From the NCBI RefSeq assembly GCF_004745865.1, contig NZ_SRKZ01000007.1, forward strand, positions 1 through 64,000: a DNA stretch of 64,000 bases. Reading direction: 5' to 3'. Below the pieces are notes generated by a model. It was not told the origin of the DNA and made no database searches. It worked only from the letters and a program-made list of their open reading frames with translations. The number at the start of each line of letters is the position of its first letter. Position 1 is the first letter of the stretch. Origin of the DNA: Hymenobacter wooponensis (GTDB taxonomy: Bacteria; Bacteroidota; Bacteroidia; Cytophagales; Hymenobacteraceae). The position numbers and the translations under genes were made by a program. This document shows positions 53,023-61,533 of this stretch, piece after piece.

Positions 53023-53601
53023 ATGAAAAAAATACTTGGCGTGCTGCTCGTTGTGCTGGTAGCGTTGAGTAGCTGGGAGCTACCCCTGTGGTTAGCCCCA
53101 ACCGCCACCCCGACCTCTACGTCGGAAGTCACTTTACCTGGCCGTTTTGTAGCCGCAGGCGCTTCGGCACCAGTTGCGGAGAGTACCCCAGGCCGCAGCA
53201 TTCAGGCCCCGCGTGCTGGCCGCGTGTGGGAAGTATATTTCACTGTTGGTCAGCGGGTGCGCAAGGGTCAGGTGCTGGTTAAGCTGGCCCACTCCCTGCA
53301 AACCGTGGAGCAGCAGCATCTGCAGGCTCAGATCAAGCAGCAACAGGCTCTCTGCCTGCAGCTAGAAGCCGCCGCCTCAGCCGATCTGGCCGCGGCCCGC
53401 ACCATGCTGCAAGACCTGCAGCAGAAGCTGGCTAACACGTCGCCAGCCTTGGCCTTCGATTATGTTACGGCTCCCGAAGATGGGGTGGTGACCACGCGCT
53501 CCGTTATTCCCGGCGACTACCTTTCTACTGCACAAACGGTAGCCTCTTTCGTGGCCGGCATGCCCGCCGATACCACACTACTGCTCTCCAGCGTTGAGTA
53601 A
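53023..53601 (+). CDS. Short HlyD/biotinyl-lipoyl-like membrane-fusion protein
   Basis: A 192-residue envelope protein. N-terminal hydrophobic helix MKKILGVLLVVLVALSSWEL, then a split biotinyl-lipoyl-like domain: first half SIQAPRAGRVWEVYFTVGQR, helical hairpin (LQTVEQQHLQAQIKQQQALC), second half DYVTAPEDGVVTTRSVIPGD. It ends shortly after with LLLSSVE, lacking the beta-barrel and membrane-proximal domains of normal 350-400 residue adaptors. No ABC or RND pump gene is near. Downstream 48 bases is a lone acyl carrier protein. Confidence 0.82.
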   Translation: MKKILGVLLVVLVALSSWELPLWLAPTATPTSTSEVTLPGRFVAAGASAPVAESTPGRSIQAPRAGRVWEVYFTVGQRVRKGQVLVKLAHSLQTVEQQHLQAQIKQQQALCLQLEAAASADLAAARTMLQDLQQKLANTSPALAFDYVTAPEDGVVTTRSVIPGDYLSTAQTVASFVAGMPADTTLLLSSVE

Positions 53602-53649
53602 GCTCAACTGCTTTTTATTTCTCTTTCTCCCTTTGCTGCCCAACTAGTT

Positions 53650-53901
53650 ATGGAACAGCTCGTTCGCCATCAGGTGGAGCGCATGCTCCGCAAAAAGCGT
53701 CACATTCCTACGCTGACGCTCACGCCACGCACCCGCTTACAGGAAGACATTGGGCTTGACTCAATTGACCTGGTTGAGCTCGTCATCAACATAGAGCACC
53801 GCTTTCATATTGAGATTCCGGACCCCGAGCTGGAAAACCTGCGCACTGTGCAGGACGTGCTCAACTGCGTTGATGCCCATCTTAGCGTCAGCGCGGCTTA
53901 G
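53650..53901 (+). CDS. Acyl carrier protein, not the housekeeping copy
   Basis: An 83-residue carrier protein with the phosphopantetheine-attachment motif LDSIDLVEL (Ser in DSID) and the following helix VINIEHRFHIEIPDPE. The N-terminal region is unusually basic (RMLRKKRHIPT), unlike housekeeping AcpP, which is strongly acidic. No fabF or other synthase gene is adjacent, so it is probably a specialised ACP. It could be co-transcribed with the preceding membrane-fusion-like gene. A long terminator follows. Confidence 0.92.
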   Translation: MEQLVRHQVERMLRKKRHIPTLTLTPRTRLQEDIGLDSIDLVELVINIEHRFHIEIPDPELENLRTVQDVLNCVDAHLSVSAA

Positions 53902-53907
53902 TTCAGG

Positions 53908-53959
53908 TACACGCCATGAGCCCCGATTTCAGCGGTGAAATCGGGGCTCATGGCGTGTA
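53908..53959 (+). terminator. Exceptionally long hairpin after the ACP gene
   Basis: A perfect 24-bp stem (left arm 53908-53931, right arm 53936-53959) with GCGG loop. T-run is weak (TATTG). Situated between convergent genes, serving either strand. Confidence 0.75.
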
Positions 53960-53977
53960 TTGTGCGGCAACGGTGGC

Positions 53978-55882
53978 CTAGCGGTTTCGGAAGCTGTCTA
54001 CCCGCAGCAGTTTCTGCCCGCGCAGCAGAATCCGGACGCCCCGGTTTTTGAGGGAAATGCTGGCTTCGCGGGTTTCTTCTTCGCGCAGGCGGGAGCGGTA
54101 CGCCGCCAATACCTCCTGGTAAGAAAGCACCCCCGTTACAGTGAGGCGGTTGCGGGCATCCACTACGGGCAGCACATCAACGTTGGCGCGGGCCATCTGA
54201 CTGACGGCTGTTCGCAGCGAATCAGTAATGAGGATGGGCGTGGGGTGCTGGCGCACGATAGTATGCAGCGGCGCCAACAGATCAGCATGATGGGCGTAGA
54301 TTTCTACAAAGCTTATCAGCCCCTGAAACCGCCCTTCAGCATCCACCACAATAAAGTGCGTGGGGATTTTGCTGGCCTTCTGCTGAGCCAGCCACTCACG
54401 TACTTCTGCCACCGTGTTTTCGGCGCTGAGGGTAAGGCCGCCGGGGCGGAGCACCTGGCCTACGGAAAGCTTTTCCAGCGCATCGGGCTCGTAGGAGTAC
54501 GGGGTATGCACGCCCCGCCGGGCCATGTTTTCGGTCATAATGGTGTGGTCCATCAGGAAGTAGGAAACCACGTAAGCTGCCGTGCAGGCCCCCAGCAAGG
54601 CCACCAGGGCAAACGGCTGACCGGTTAGCTCAATCCCGAAAATAACCGACGTAAGTAAGGCCCGGGAAGCTCCCGCAAAGAGCGCCGACATACCAACCAG
54701 TGCCGCCAGCGGAAGCACTACCCCTACCTCGGGCCATACCTGCAGCAGCAAAGCTCCTAACAGCGACCCGGCCGCCGCCCCTACCGTAAGCAGGGGGGCC
54801 AGCGTGCCGCCCGAAGTTCCGCTCCCCAACGACAACGACCAGGCCACCAGCTTCAAGGCGCCTAACATAAACACGGCCTGCAGGGGCCAGGAGCCCGACA
54901 GGAGCCCCGTGATATTGCTGTACCCAACACCCAGCACGCGCGGTGCAACATACGCGGCCACGCCTACGGCTAGGCCACCCAGGGCCGGGTGCAGCAGCCA
55001 GGGCAGCGGCAGGCGCGCAAAAGCCTCTTCCAGCCAGTGCAGCCCCTTGGTGATACCTACTGCCAGCAGCCCCACCACCAGCCCAATAGCGCTGTACGCC
55101 GCCAATGCCAGATTGCTGGGCGAGGCCACCGTTGGCATAGCAAACTCAGGGCCGGCTTCAAACAACAGGTGGTGCCCGGCTGCCCCGGTCAGGCAGGCCA
55201 GCGCCACGGGAATAATAGAGCGCGGCGAAAACTCAAACAGTAATAGCTCAATGGCCAGAAAGATGCCCGCCAGCGGAGTGCCGAATACGGCCGTCATGCC
55301 GGCAGTGGCCCCGGCGGCCAGCAAAATCTTGCGCTCAGTATGGGTGATGCGCAGCAGCTGGCCTACGTTAGACGCGAAAGCGCCCCCCGTGGCAATAACC
55401 GGCCCCTCGGCCCCAAACGGCCCACCCGTCCCGATGGAGATGGCGGCCGACAGCGGCTTCAGCACGGTGATAATCGGCCGGATTCGGCTCTGGTTGGTGA
55501 GCACCTGCTCCATGGCTTCAGGAATGCCGTGCCCCTGAATACCGCGCACCCCGTAGCGAGCCATTAAACCCACCAGTAGGCCCCCAATGGCGGGCACTAC
55601 TATCACCCAAAGCCCCAGATGATTATCGGCGGGGTTGAGGTTGGCCAACGACAGCCGCCCAAAAAACGACAGGTTGGTAACCAGATGAATCAGGAGCACC
55701 AGCAGCTTGCCTAGGCCACTGATAATGGCCCCTACTAACACGGCCAGCAGGCTTAGCAGAAACAGCCGCTTTCGGTCGGGGCCGGTGTGGGGCCGCATGT
55801 GGGCCGCTTCCAGGGTGGGGGTAAGGGAGGGGGAAACCGGGATTCCGGCTTCGGTGGGCGTAGCAATCATGGGCGGAGACAA
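53978..55882 (-). CDS. ClC-type chloride channel/antiporter with CBS pair
   Basis: A 634-residue membrane protein. The ClC core (about 40-440) shows GHGIPEAM (GxGIP), GPFGAEGPVIATGGAF (gating Glu retained) and GSGTSGGTLAPLLTVGAAAG. A cytosolic tandem of CBS domains follows (about 480-610: TVAEVREWLAQQKASKIPTH and LRTAVSQMARANVDVLPVVD) which in relatives bind adenine nucleotides. The retained gating Glu permits either channel or H+/Cl- exchange. Stop TAG lies inside a CTAGGCCAC word. Start could be four codons later. Confidence 0.95.
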   Translation of the reverse strand: MSPPMIATPTEAGIPVSPSLTPTLEAAHMRPHTGPDRKRLFLLSLLAVLVGAIISGLGKLLVLLIHLVTNLSFFGRLSLANLNPADNHLGLWVIVVPAIGGLLVGLMARYGVRGIQGHGIPEAMEQVLTNQSRIRPIITVLKPLSAAISIGTGGPFGAEGPVIATGGAFASNVGQLLRITHTERKILLAAGATAGMTAVFGTPLAGIFLAIELLLFEFSPRSIIPVALACLTGAAGHHLLFEAGPEFAMPTVASPSNLALAAYSAIGLVVGLLAVGITKGLHWLEEAFARLPLPWLLHPALGGLAVGVAAYVAPRVLGVGYSNITGLLSGSWPLQAVFMLGALKLVAWSLSLGSGTSGGTLAPLLTVGAAAGSLLGALLLQVWPEVGVVLPLAALVGMSALFAGASRALLTSVIFGIELTGQPFALVALLGACTAAYVVSYFLMDHTIMTENMARRGVHTPYSYEPDALEKLSVGQVLRPGGLTLSAENTVAEVREWLAQQKASKIPTHFIVVDAEGRFQGLISFVEIYAHHADLLAPLHTIVRQHPTPILITDSLRTAVSQMARANVDVLPVVDARNRLTVTGVLSYQEVLAAYRSRLREEETREASISLKNRGVRILLRGQKLLRVDSFRNR

Positions 55883-56058
55883 GGCCCCAAGGGCCCGTTC
55901 ACCGGCACAGCGTCGGAAGAATTTTACCGGACCTCAAACGGAGCCACTCTGGTCCGCGGGGGTAGTTATAACGAACTATGAACCGCAAAGATGCCCGCTG
56001 GTTCTGAGTTTTTCGTGAAGGACAGGCCTAGGCCACTTCTGCTAGCTACCCACCCAAC

Positions 56059-56475
56059 CTACAATTGGCGCCTGTGCTGCAGCCACTCAATGGCCTCCCG
56101 CTCATCGGTAAACCGCTCACCCATGAAGGGCTTGCCGGCCAGCGCATTGGCCGTAGGAAAGGCGGCGTCAGCCTCCGCGTCGCGCATAATAATGGGGGCC
56201 AGCAGGTAGGCCAAGTGGGTGTAGCCACCCAGCCGCGGCTGTAGGCGCGGCAGAAACTCCGTTACCATCCACTGGGCTCCTTCCCGATCAGTATTGAAGC
56301 GCCGACGTACATCAATCAGCCACTGCCGGCAGTGGTGCTGGGCCGCCTCTTCCAGCAGCAACTCGTAGCCCTGGCGCATTTCATCTAGCGTTACCTGCCG
56401 CATCCAGCGCCCCACCAGCACGTCTAAGTCGGGGCGATAGGAAATAGTAAGGTAATCGGGTGGGATACTGGACAT
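56059..56475 (-). CDS. STAS/SpoIIAA-like fold protein, paralogue 3
   Basis: A 138-residue protein starting MSSIPPDYLTISYRPDLDVL. It shares CRQWLIDVRRR, FLPRLQPRLGGYTHLAYLLA and DEREAIEWLQH with the 39684 protein, and the final A..WL helix with 31216. A strand-helix alternating pattern resembles SpoIIAA-like/STAS folds. No signal peptide. Function unknown. Confidence 0.82.
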   Translation of the reverse strand: MSSIPPDYLTISYRPDLDVLVGRWMRQVTLDEMRQGYELLLEEAAQHHCRQWLIDVRRRFNTDREGAQWMVTEFLPRLQPRLGGYTHLAYLLAPIIMRDAEADAAFPTANALAGKPFMGERFTDEREAIEWLQHRRQL

Positions 56476-56581
56476 ACACGAACAATACGGAGGCGGTCAA
56501 AGGTAGATATCTTACGTAGAACCCGCCCTTGCCGCCAGCTGTTTAACGCCTTCCTGTTTAACTCCCTATCTTCCGGCGCTT

Positions 56582-57136
56582 ATGATTCCGTTGATTGCCT
56601 ATACCCCCCGCCTTACTCTGATTGCCGCCAGCCGGGCCCTGCTCACGGCCGAGCTGCACAAACCTCAGTACTTCCCGGTTCTGCTGGGTGCCGCCATGCC
56701 GGCTCACTGGCCGCCCGGTGAGTACGACGAAGAGGCCATGCGCTTCTTTCTGGAGAAGCTAACTGCCGGGGGACGTACGGCCGCGGGTTGGTATGGATGG
56801 TATGCTATTCTGCGGGCCGGGGCCGAAACGCCCCACAATGTGCTCATTGGTACGGGTGGCTTCCACGGCCCGCCTTCCCCCGATGGCACTGCTGAAATAG
56901 GCTTTTCCGTGGCGAATGATTGGCACGGGCGGGGCCTGGGCATGGAACTGGCCGCTGGCCTCATCACCCACGCGGCCCAAACTGGCATGGTGCGCCAGTT
57001 AACGGCCCGCACCACCCCAGAAAACACGGCCTCCCAAAAAATTCTGACCCGCAATGGCTTCACCGCCGGCGAGCTGGATTTCGAAGGCTACCTCCACTTC
57101 GAACGAGCAGTGGAGCCCCTGATAGCGGGTAGCTAA
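56582..57136 (+). CDS. GNAT-family N-acetyltransferase
   Basis: A 184-residue acetyltransferase of the RimJ/RimL-like branch. Motif GFSVANDWHGRGLGMELA corresponds to the GNAT acetyl-CoA P-loop (Q/RxxGxG/A); TARTTPENTASQKILTRNGF is the family's conserved helix. An N-terminal PRLTLIAASRALL matches the common start of this branch. Substrate unknown. Confidence 0.9.
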   Translation: MIPLIAYTPRLTLIAASRALLTAELHKPQYFPVLLGAAMPAHWPPGEYDEEAMRFFLEKLTAGGRTAAGWYGWYAILRAGAETPHNVLIGTGGFHGPPSPDGTAEIGFSVANDWHGRGLGMELAAGLITHAAQTGMVRQLTARTTPENTASQKILTRNGFTAGELDFEGYLHFERAVEPLIAGS

Positions 57137-57151
57137 GTGGCCTAGCGCTCT

Positions 57152-57201
57152 GATAAACACGTACTAAGAGCGCCGCGCCAAGTGCTTTTTACGTGTTTAT
57201 C
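57152..57201 (+). repeat. Inverted repeat between genes
   Basis: GATAAACACGTA and TACGTGTTTATC, perfect 12-bp arms 26 bases apart, flanked further out by AGCGCT on each side. Could be an operator or terminator; no T-run. Confidence 0.5.
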
Positions 57202-57260
57202 GCCAGGAACATAGCGCTTTCGTCTGCGTACGATGCAGGAGACTTCTCTAGAACTAGCTG

Positions 57261-57569
57261 ATGAAAACGCTCCTGCCCCTCGCCTTACTGTTGAGCGCCG
57301 CTCTGAGTGGCCACGCCCAAACCGCCCCTACACAATCTACCACAACGCCCCCGGTATCTGGCACTAAGAACGCAGCCAGCACCACCGATCAAACGCCCAC
57401 GCCCGCGCAGCCTACGCCCAGCTCTACGCCGGCCGTATCAGGCACCAAAAACGTGGGCAGTACCCGGGCCGATGCTCCCATGAGTCAGCAAGCCCCGCAG
57501 ATGGTGAAGGAACGGCCTAACTCCAAGAACAAAGCGTCGCGCAAGCCAGCGTCCCGCCCCACGCCCTAG
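57261..57569 (+). CDS. Low-complexity secreted protein with internal repeat
   Basis: A 102-residue exported protein with signal peptide (MKTLLPLALLLSAALSGHAQ). The mature region is Thr/Pro/Ser-rich and contains two copies of a unit around PPVSGTKNAAST and PAVSGTKNVGST. A basic tail (KNKASRKPASRPTP) follows. No known fold; may be intrinsically disordered. Function unknown. Confidence 0.72.
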   Translation: MKTLLPLALLLSAALSGHAQTAPTQSTTTPPVSGTKNAASTTDQTPTPAQPTPSSTPAVSGTKNVGSTRADAPMSQQAPQMVKERPNSKNKASRKPASRPTP

Positions 57570-57597
57570 TTGAAAAACGTAGCCCGTAGGTGTAGGC

Positions 57598-58371
57598 CTA
57601 TTTAGGCCGGTCGGCTTTGTGTTGGGGATACTGTGGGTCCATTTTCACCATAGCGTCGCGCAGGGTTTGGGCTACAGCATAGGCCTTATACCAGTTTTGG
57701 TCGGCGGGGATGATGTGCCAGGGGCAGCTGGCCGGGTTGCAGTGCTGAAACACATCTTCGTACACGGTGCGGTACTGGGGCCACTGCAGGGCTTTTTGCT
57801 CGTCGCCGGCCTCATACTTCCACTGCTTGCTGGCATCCGTTACGCGCTCCTCCAGGCGCTGGCGCTGCTCCTCCTCCGATACGTGCAGGTAGAACTTAAG
57901 CACCGTAGTGCCCGCCTGCTGCAATAGCTTCTCGAAGGCATTAATAGCGGTAAAGCGGCGCTTGGCCTCTTCCGTGTTAATTATACCGGCCACCCGCGTA
58001 ATCAGCACATCCTCGTAGTGGGAGCGGTTGAATACCTGAATCATGCCCCGCCGTGGGGTTTGCAGGTGCACGCGCCACAGAAAGTCGTGGGCAATTTCTT
58101 CGTCGGTGGGTTCCTTGAACGCGTGCACGCGCACCCCCTGGGGGTTGATGCCGCTAAAAACCCGCCGAATAAGACCGTCTTTTCCACTGGCGTCCATACC
58201 CTGCAGCACTACTAGCACGCTCCGGCGGTTTTCGGCATAGAGTCGGTCTTGCAACTCAATCAACTCCTGGCGCAAGCGCTCCAACTCCCGAGCCGCTTTC
58301 TCTTTGTTGATAGAATGCGGAGCGCGGGTCGGCAGCTTGGTAAGGTCAAACTCGGAGGCATCGTGTGACAT
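57598..58371 (-). CDS. Polyphosphate kinase 2 family (PPK2) protein
   Basis: A 257-residue nucleotide-phosphorylating enzyme of the PPK2 class, which uses polyphosphate to phosphorylate nucleoside mono- or diphosphates. Start MSHDASEFDLTKLP (58371) removes 21 unrelated codons. Walker A GMDASGKDG, Walker B region and the FNRSHYEDVLITRV signature are intact, with lid arginines in EEEQRQRLEER. Single PPK2 domain; class (I, II or III) not assignable by eye. Confidence 0.92.
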   Translation of the reverse strand: MSHDASEFDLTKLPTRAPHSINKEKAARELERLRQELIELQDRLYAENRRSVLVVLQGMDASGKDGLIRRVFSGINPQGVRVHAFKEPTDEEIAHDFLWRVHLQTPRRGMIQVFNRSHYEDVLITRVAGIINTEEAKRRFTAINAFEKLLQQAGTTVLKFYLHVSEEEQRQRLEERVTDASKQWKYEAGDEQKALQWPQYRTVYEDVFQHCNPASCPWHIIPADQNWYKAYAVAQTLRDAMVKMDPQYPQHKADRPK

Positions 58372-58480
58372 GAGGGGCGGGTACTTGAGGAGGGTTAGAT
58401 AGATAAGAACTGAAAGAGCCGTAAGAGTTGCCACTGCTCAACCTACATAGTGCTAGTGCGAGTAGGCCTGCCTAGGCTGG

Positions 58481-59164
58481 TTATTGAGCCGGGGAAGGCG
58501 GGTCTGCGGGTACCTCCCCGCTGGCACCTAAGGCCGCTAACGTTAGGGGTCCTTCTGAAACATAGCGCAACTGAGCTGTCAGGCCGGCTGCTTGCAGGTC
58601 CTGCACCAGGCCTTCGCCGGCCGCTTCAGAGGTAAACGTATCAGTGGTAGTAGTCACTACTGTAACCGGCCGGTTGGGCAAGGCGGCTAACGTGGCCTGG
58701 CGGTCTATTTCGGCGGGAAAGATGGAAGCGTAGAGCACCAGCCGGTCGTAGGGGATGCGGCCGGCCGCTAGCCAACGGCAAGCTATGGCCGCCCCGTGGC
58801 CGAAGCCCAGCACCGTAACGGGAGTGTTGGGCGGGCAAGCGGCCAGCACTTGCGCGGCTAGGCCATTGAGGTAGACGGTAAGGTCAGCCAAGTCGGCTTC
58901 ACTAGAGTCGGGAGCAAGCCAGCTGGCCACGGTAGCGGCTGTTTCGGGGGTGGTGTCCAGGGCCGGTAAGGCATAACGGGAAAGGCCTTCGGGCAGAACA
59001 AGCAGGCGCTCAGGCGTATCGAGGTTCACTAGCTGACTGGCAAAGTCCTGCAACGACTGCTCCCGGCCGTGCAGGCAAAACCACACGTGTTGAATGCCCG
59101 GACCAGGCTCACCCAGGCTGATATAACGAGCTGTGCGTGGAGTAGTAAAGAACTGCGGTTGCAT
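58481..59164 (-). CDS. Esterase-like protein lacking the catalytic serine
   Basis: A 227-residue protein of the phospholipase/carboxylesterase fold. The sequence around the expected nucleophile elbow is VLGFGHGAAIACRWLAAG: family members have GxSxG there, but here Ser is replaced by Gly. The downstream Asp and His positions also look altered (EGPLTLAAL where GGH is usual). It may be a pseudoenzyme. No signal peptide. The fold assignment is firm, the loss of activity is inferred. Confidence 0.8.
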   Translation of the reverse strand: MQPQFFTTPRTARYISLGEPGPGIQHVWFCLHGREQSLQDFASQLVNLDTPERLLVLPEGLSRYALPALDTTPETAATVASWLAPDSSEADLADLTVYLNGLAAQVLAACPPNTPVTVLGFGHGAAIACRWLAAGRIPYDRLVLYASIFPAEIDRQATLAALPNRPVTVVTTTTDTFTSEAAGEGLVQDLQAAGLTAQLRYVSEGPLTLAALGASGEVPADPPSPAQ

Positions 59165-59400
59165 AGGCCAAAAGCTGGTAACTGACCTATATACGCAGCC
59201 GAGCTAAAAGCGACGACTTGGCCCGAAAGGCACATGCTTAGCGTTAAAACAAGCTTAAAAGCCGGCCACAATGTCACTTGTACTTTGTAAAAGCCCAACA
59301 ATAAACGCCATTATGGCCGAAACATACACTATCAGGCAGCTAATCTGCCTTGGTACAGGGTTTGTAATAGAGCATACACAACTAAGAAAGGAACTTCACC

Positions 59401-59781
59401 ATGAATCTTATAAGCAAGGAATTCATTCACAACATTGCTCCGCAGCTTGACTTACTCAACACGTTGGGTGGCGGTATTGCGCAGGCGATGCTGCATGTGG
59501 ACCAGCGGGAAAAAGGAGTAGTGGTACGGGTGGCCTTGCCTTCGGTGAGCCCCGATAACTTCCACGTTCTGCTCCAGAACAACACCCTCACGGTATACGC
59601 CGACTACCGCCACACCCCCGAGGATCAGCTGTCGGCCCCGCTGTTCAGCCGCACGCTGAAGCTGCCCGCCAACCTCGATGCCAACCGCGTGGACGCTGTA
59701 TTTGAAGGCCATGAACTGCAGGTTCGTATTCCCTTCCGCGACCCCGCCGAGCAACGCGAAATCACCATTAAGCAGCGCTAG
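59401..59781 (+). CDS. Small Hsp20-family protein
   Basis: A 126-residue alpha-crystallin-domain protein. The domain occupies nearly the whole length: VDQREKGVVVRVALPSVSPD, then LKLPANLDANRVDAVFEGHE and final LQVRIPFRD. It has no IXI tail and is shorter than the 28948 protein, so may form small oligomers. Stop TAG overlaps CTAGGCCAC. Followed by a terminator. Confidence 0.92.
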   Translation: MNLISKEFIHNIAPQLDLLNTLGGGIAQAMLHVDQREKGVVVRVALPSVSPDNFHVLLQNNTLTVYADYRHTPEDQLSAPLFSRTLKLPANLDANRVDAVFEGHELQVRIPFRDPAEQREITIKQR

Positions 59782-59835
59782 GCCACTCAGCCGCTGCTCA
59801 TATGGCCGGGACCGACCGGCCCCCATGGTTTCACC

Positions 59836-59863
59836 AGCCACTGCCCCCGCAGTGGCTTTTTTA
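59836..59863 (+). terminator. Terminator of the small hsp20
   Basis: The stem AGCCACTG / CAGTGGCT is followed by TTTTTT on the plus strand. Confidence 0.88.
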
Positions 59864-59868
59864 TTTTA

Positions 59869-60195
59869 TCACGGATTGAACAGGGGCCACAGCAGCAGGA
59901 ACCCTGTCAGCAGCGAGAGGTAAAACCAGCCCATAAGCTGCCCCCGGTGGCGCCGCGGCATCCGGTTGCTGAGTATCAGCACGGCCACTACATCCAGGGC
60001 CAGATGCAGCAGCAAGAACACCACTGTTTTCACCCAGTTGCTCACGATGGTATTTTCTGGCTGCATCTGATCCTGCATGCCCAGGCCTGAGGTAGCAAAC
60101 TTCAGCACCTGGTAGGCCACTAGTTCAAACAGCAGAAACAAGCCAAAACCGGCCAATAAAGCCAAAGGCCCAGATTTCTTGGTTATTTCAGCCAT
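59869..60195 (-). CDS. Small membrane protein, three helices
   Basis: A 108-residue membrane protein; hydrophobic segments at about 10-30, 55-77 and 86-105, with a charged loop NRMPRRHRGQ between the last two. No family recognised. It overlaps the tail of a terminator region on the opposite strand. Function unknown. Confidence 0.75.
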   Translation of the reverse strand: MAEITKKSGPLALLAGFGLFLLFELVAYQVLKFATSGLGMQDQMQPENTIVSNWVKTVVFLLLHLALDVVAVLILSNRMPRRHRGQLMGWFYLSLLTGFLLLWPLFNP

Positions 60196-60298
60196 TGGGG
60201 CGAGTGGTGATTTTTAAAATTGCGAAGAGGGCAGTGGCCTAGGGTGGTGCCGCCGATAGCCGCGACGATGCTTCCGCGGCACCTTTACTCTCTCTGCT

Positions 60299-60571
60299 CT
60301 ACCGCTTCTTTAGTACCTCTTGGGTGCGGGTTTGGATGTAGAGCTCCTCTACTTTGGTGCGAGCCCAGGGCGTGCGACGCAGAAACGTAAGGCTAGACTT
60401 GATGCTGGGATTCACGGCAAAGCAGTTGATGCGGATGCGGCGGTCTAGCTCGGGCCAGCCGTATCGGTCTACCAGATACTCCAGAATCTGGGCCAAGGTA
60501 ACGCCGTGCAGCTCGCGGATCAGGTGCCCCGATTCGTCGCGGGCATCAGCTGGATTTATAGATTCGGCCAT
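60299..60571 (-). CDS. VF530-family DNA-binding protein (DUF2132)
   Basis: Start at MAESINPADARDE gives about 90 residues. The sequence HGVTLAQILEYLVDRYGWPE, then IRINCFAVNPSIKSSLTFLR and a basic terminal helix match VF530 proteins (DUF2132), small double-helix-fold proteins reported to bind DNA. Cytosolic. Exact role unknown. Confidence 0.9.
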   Translation of the reverse strand: MAESINPADARDESGHLIRELHGVTLAQILEYLVDRYGWPELDRRIRINCFAVNPSIKSSLTFLRRTPWARTKVEELYIQTRTQEVLKKR

Positions 60572-60679
60572 GAGAAACAAGCAAATAGTGGCCTACGAAG
60601 GTCCGTAAAAAGACCGGTTTTTCTGTGTTCTTTGCCCTAAGTAGGCACCAGAACACACATTTGGCACGTTACCTTTGAG

Positions 60680-61522
60680 ATGCCGACGCTTATGAAGACC
60701 CTTCGCCGCCCCGTCATCCGTCGCCGTGCCGCTGCTTGGCGCCGGCCCCTGCTGCTCGCTTTGCTGGTAGGGTTGCTGGGCACGGCGTTCTTCTACGGTC
60801 ACTACCGACGGCAAATTAACCGGTACGTACGCCGGGCGTACGCCACTTGGCGCAGCGGCCACCTGACTGGCCTAGAAAAGACGCCGTTACTGGCCGGCTA
60901 CAGTGTGCACGGCATTGACGTATCTGCCTATCAGGGCCGCATCGACTGGTCTAAGGTTGCGGAACATCAGGTCCGGTTTGCCTTCATCAAGGCCTCGGAA
61001 GGAGTTACCCTCCGCGACCCGCGCTTCCGCCGCAACTGGAAGCAGGCCCACGCCGCCGGCATCTACCGGGGGGCCTACCACTACTTCCAACCCGACTACG
61101 ACGGTGCCCGCCAGGCCAACCTGTTCACGCGCCAAGTACCCCTGATGCCCGGCGACCTCCCCCCGGTGCTGGACGTGGAGCACCCCCAGTTTCATGATGT
61201 GCACAAGATGCGCAAGGGCATTGCCACTTGGCTGCGCCTCGTAGAGCGCCACTATGGCGTACGGCCTATTCTGTACTCCAACTACAGCTTCTACCGCCGC
61301 TACCTGGCGGGCCACTTCGATGAGTACCCGCTGTGGCTGGCGCACTACGAGGTAGATCAGCCTAAATTGCCCCGCAACAGGTGGATTATCTGGCAGCACT
61401 CAGATGAGGCCTACGTGCCTGGCATCAAGGGCACCGTTGACTTCAACGTGTTCCAGGGTAACTTCCGGCGGCTGCTAGATTTGCGTATTCCGCCCAAACC
61501 TGCCGCGTCGGCACCTCACTAA
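60680..61522 (+). CDS. Glycoside hydrolase family 25 lysozyme
   Basis: A 280-residue membrane-anchored or exported muramidase. N-terminal basic region and one hydrophobic segment (about 24-40: LLLALLVGLLGTAFFYG). The GH25 barrel starts YSVHGIDVSAYQGRIDWSKV, includes FIKASEGVTLRDPRF and PPVLDVEHPQ with the conserved catalytic Asp/Glu pair, and ends HSDEAYVPGIKGTVDFNVF. It cleaves peptidoglycan beta-1,4 bonds. RlpA follows by 12 bases; a cell-wall operon is likely. A start four codons later is possible. Confidence 0.93.
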   Translation: MPTLMKTLRRPVIRRRAAAWRRPLLLALLVGLLGTAFFYGHYRRQINRYVRRAYATWRSGHLTGLEKTPLLAGYSVHGIDVSAYQGRIDWSKVAEHQVRFAFIKASEGVTLRDPRFRRNWKQAHAAGIYRGAYHYFQPDYDGARQANLFTRQVPLMPGDLPPVLDVEHPQFHDVHKMRKGIATWLRLVERHYGVRPILYSNYSFYRRYLAGHFDEYPLWLAHYEVDQPKLPRNRWIIWQHSDEAYVPGIKGTVDFNVFQGNFRRLLDLRIPPKPAASAPH

Positions 61523-61533
61523 CTCATTGGTCC

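Noticed and set aside
53023..53601. Complete drug-efflux operon
   Set aside because: Only a shortened fusion protein is present; no pump or outer-membrane channel gene adjoins it.
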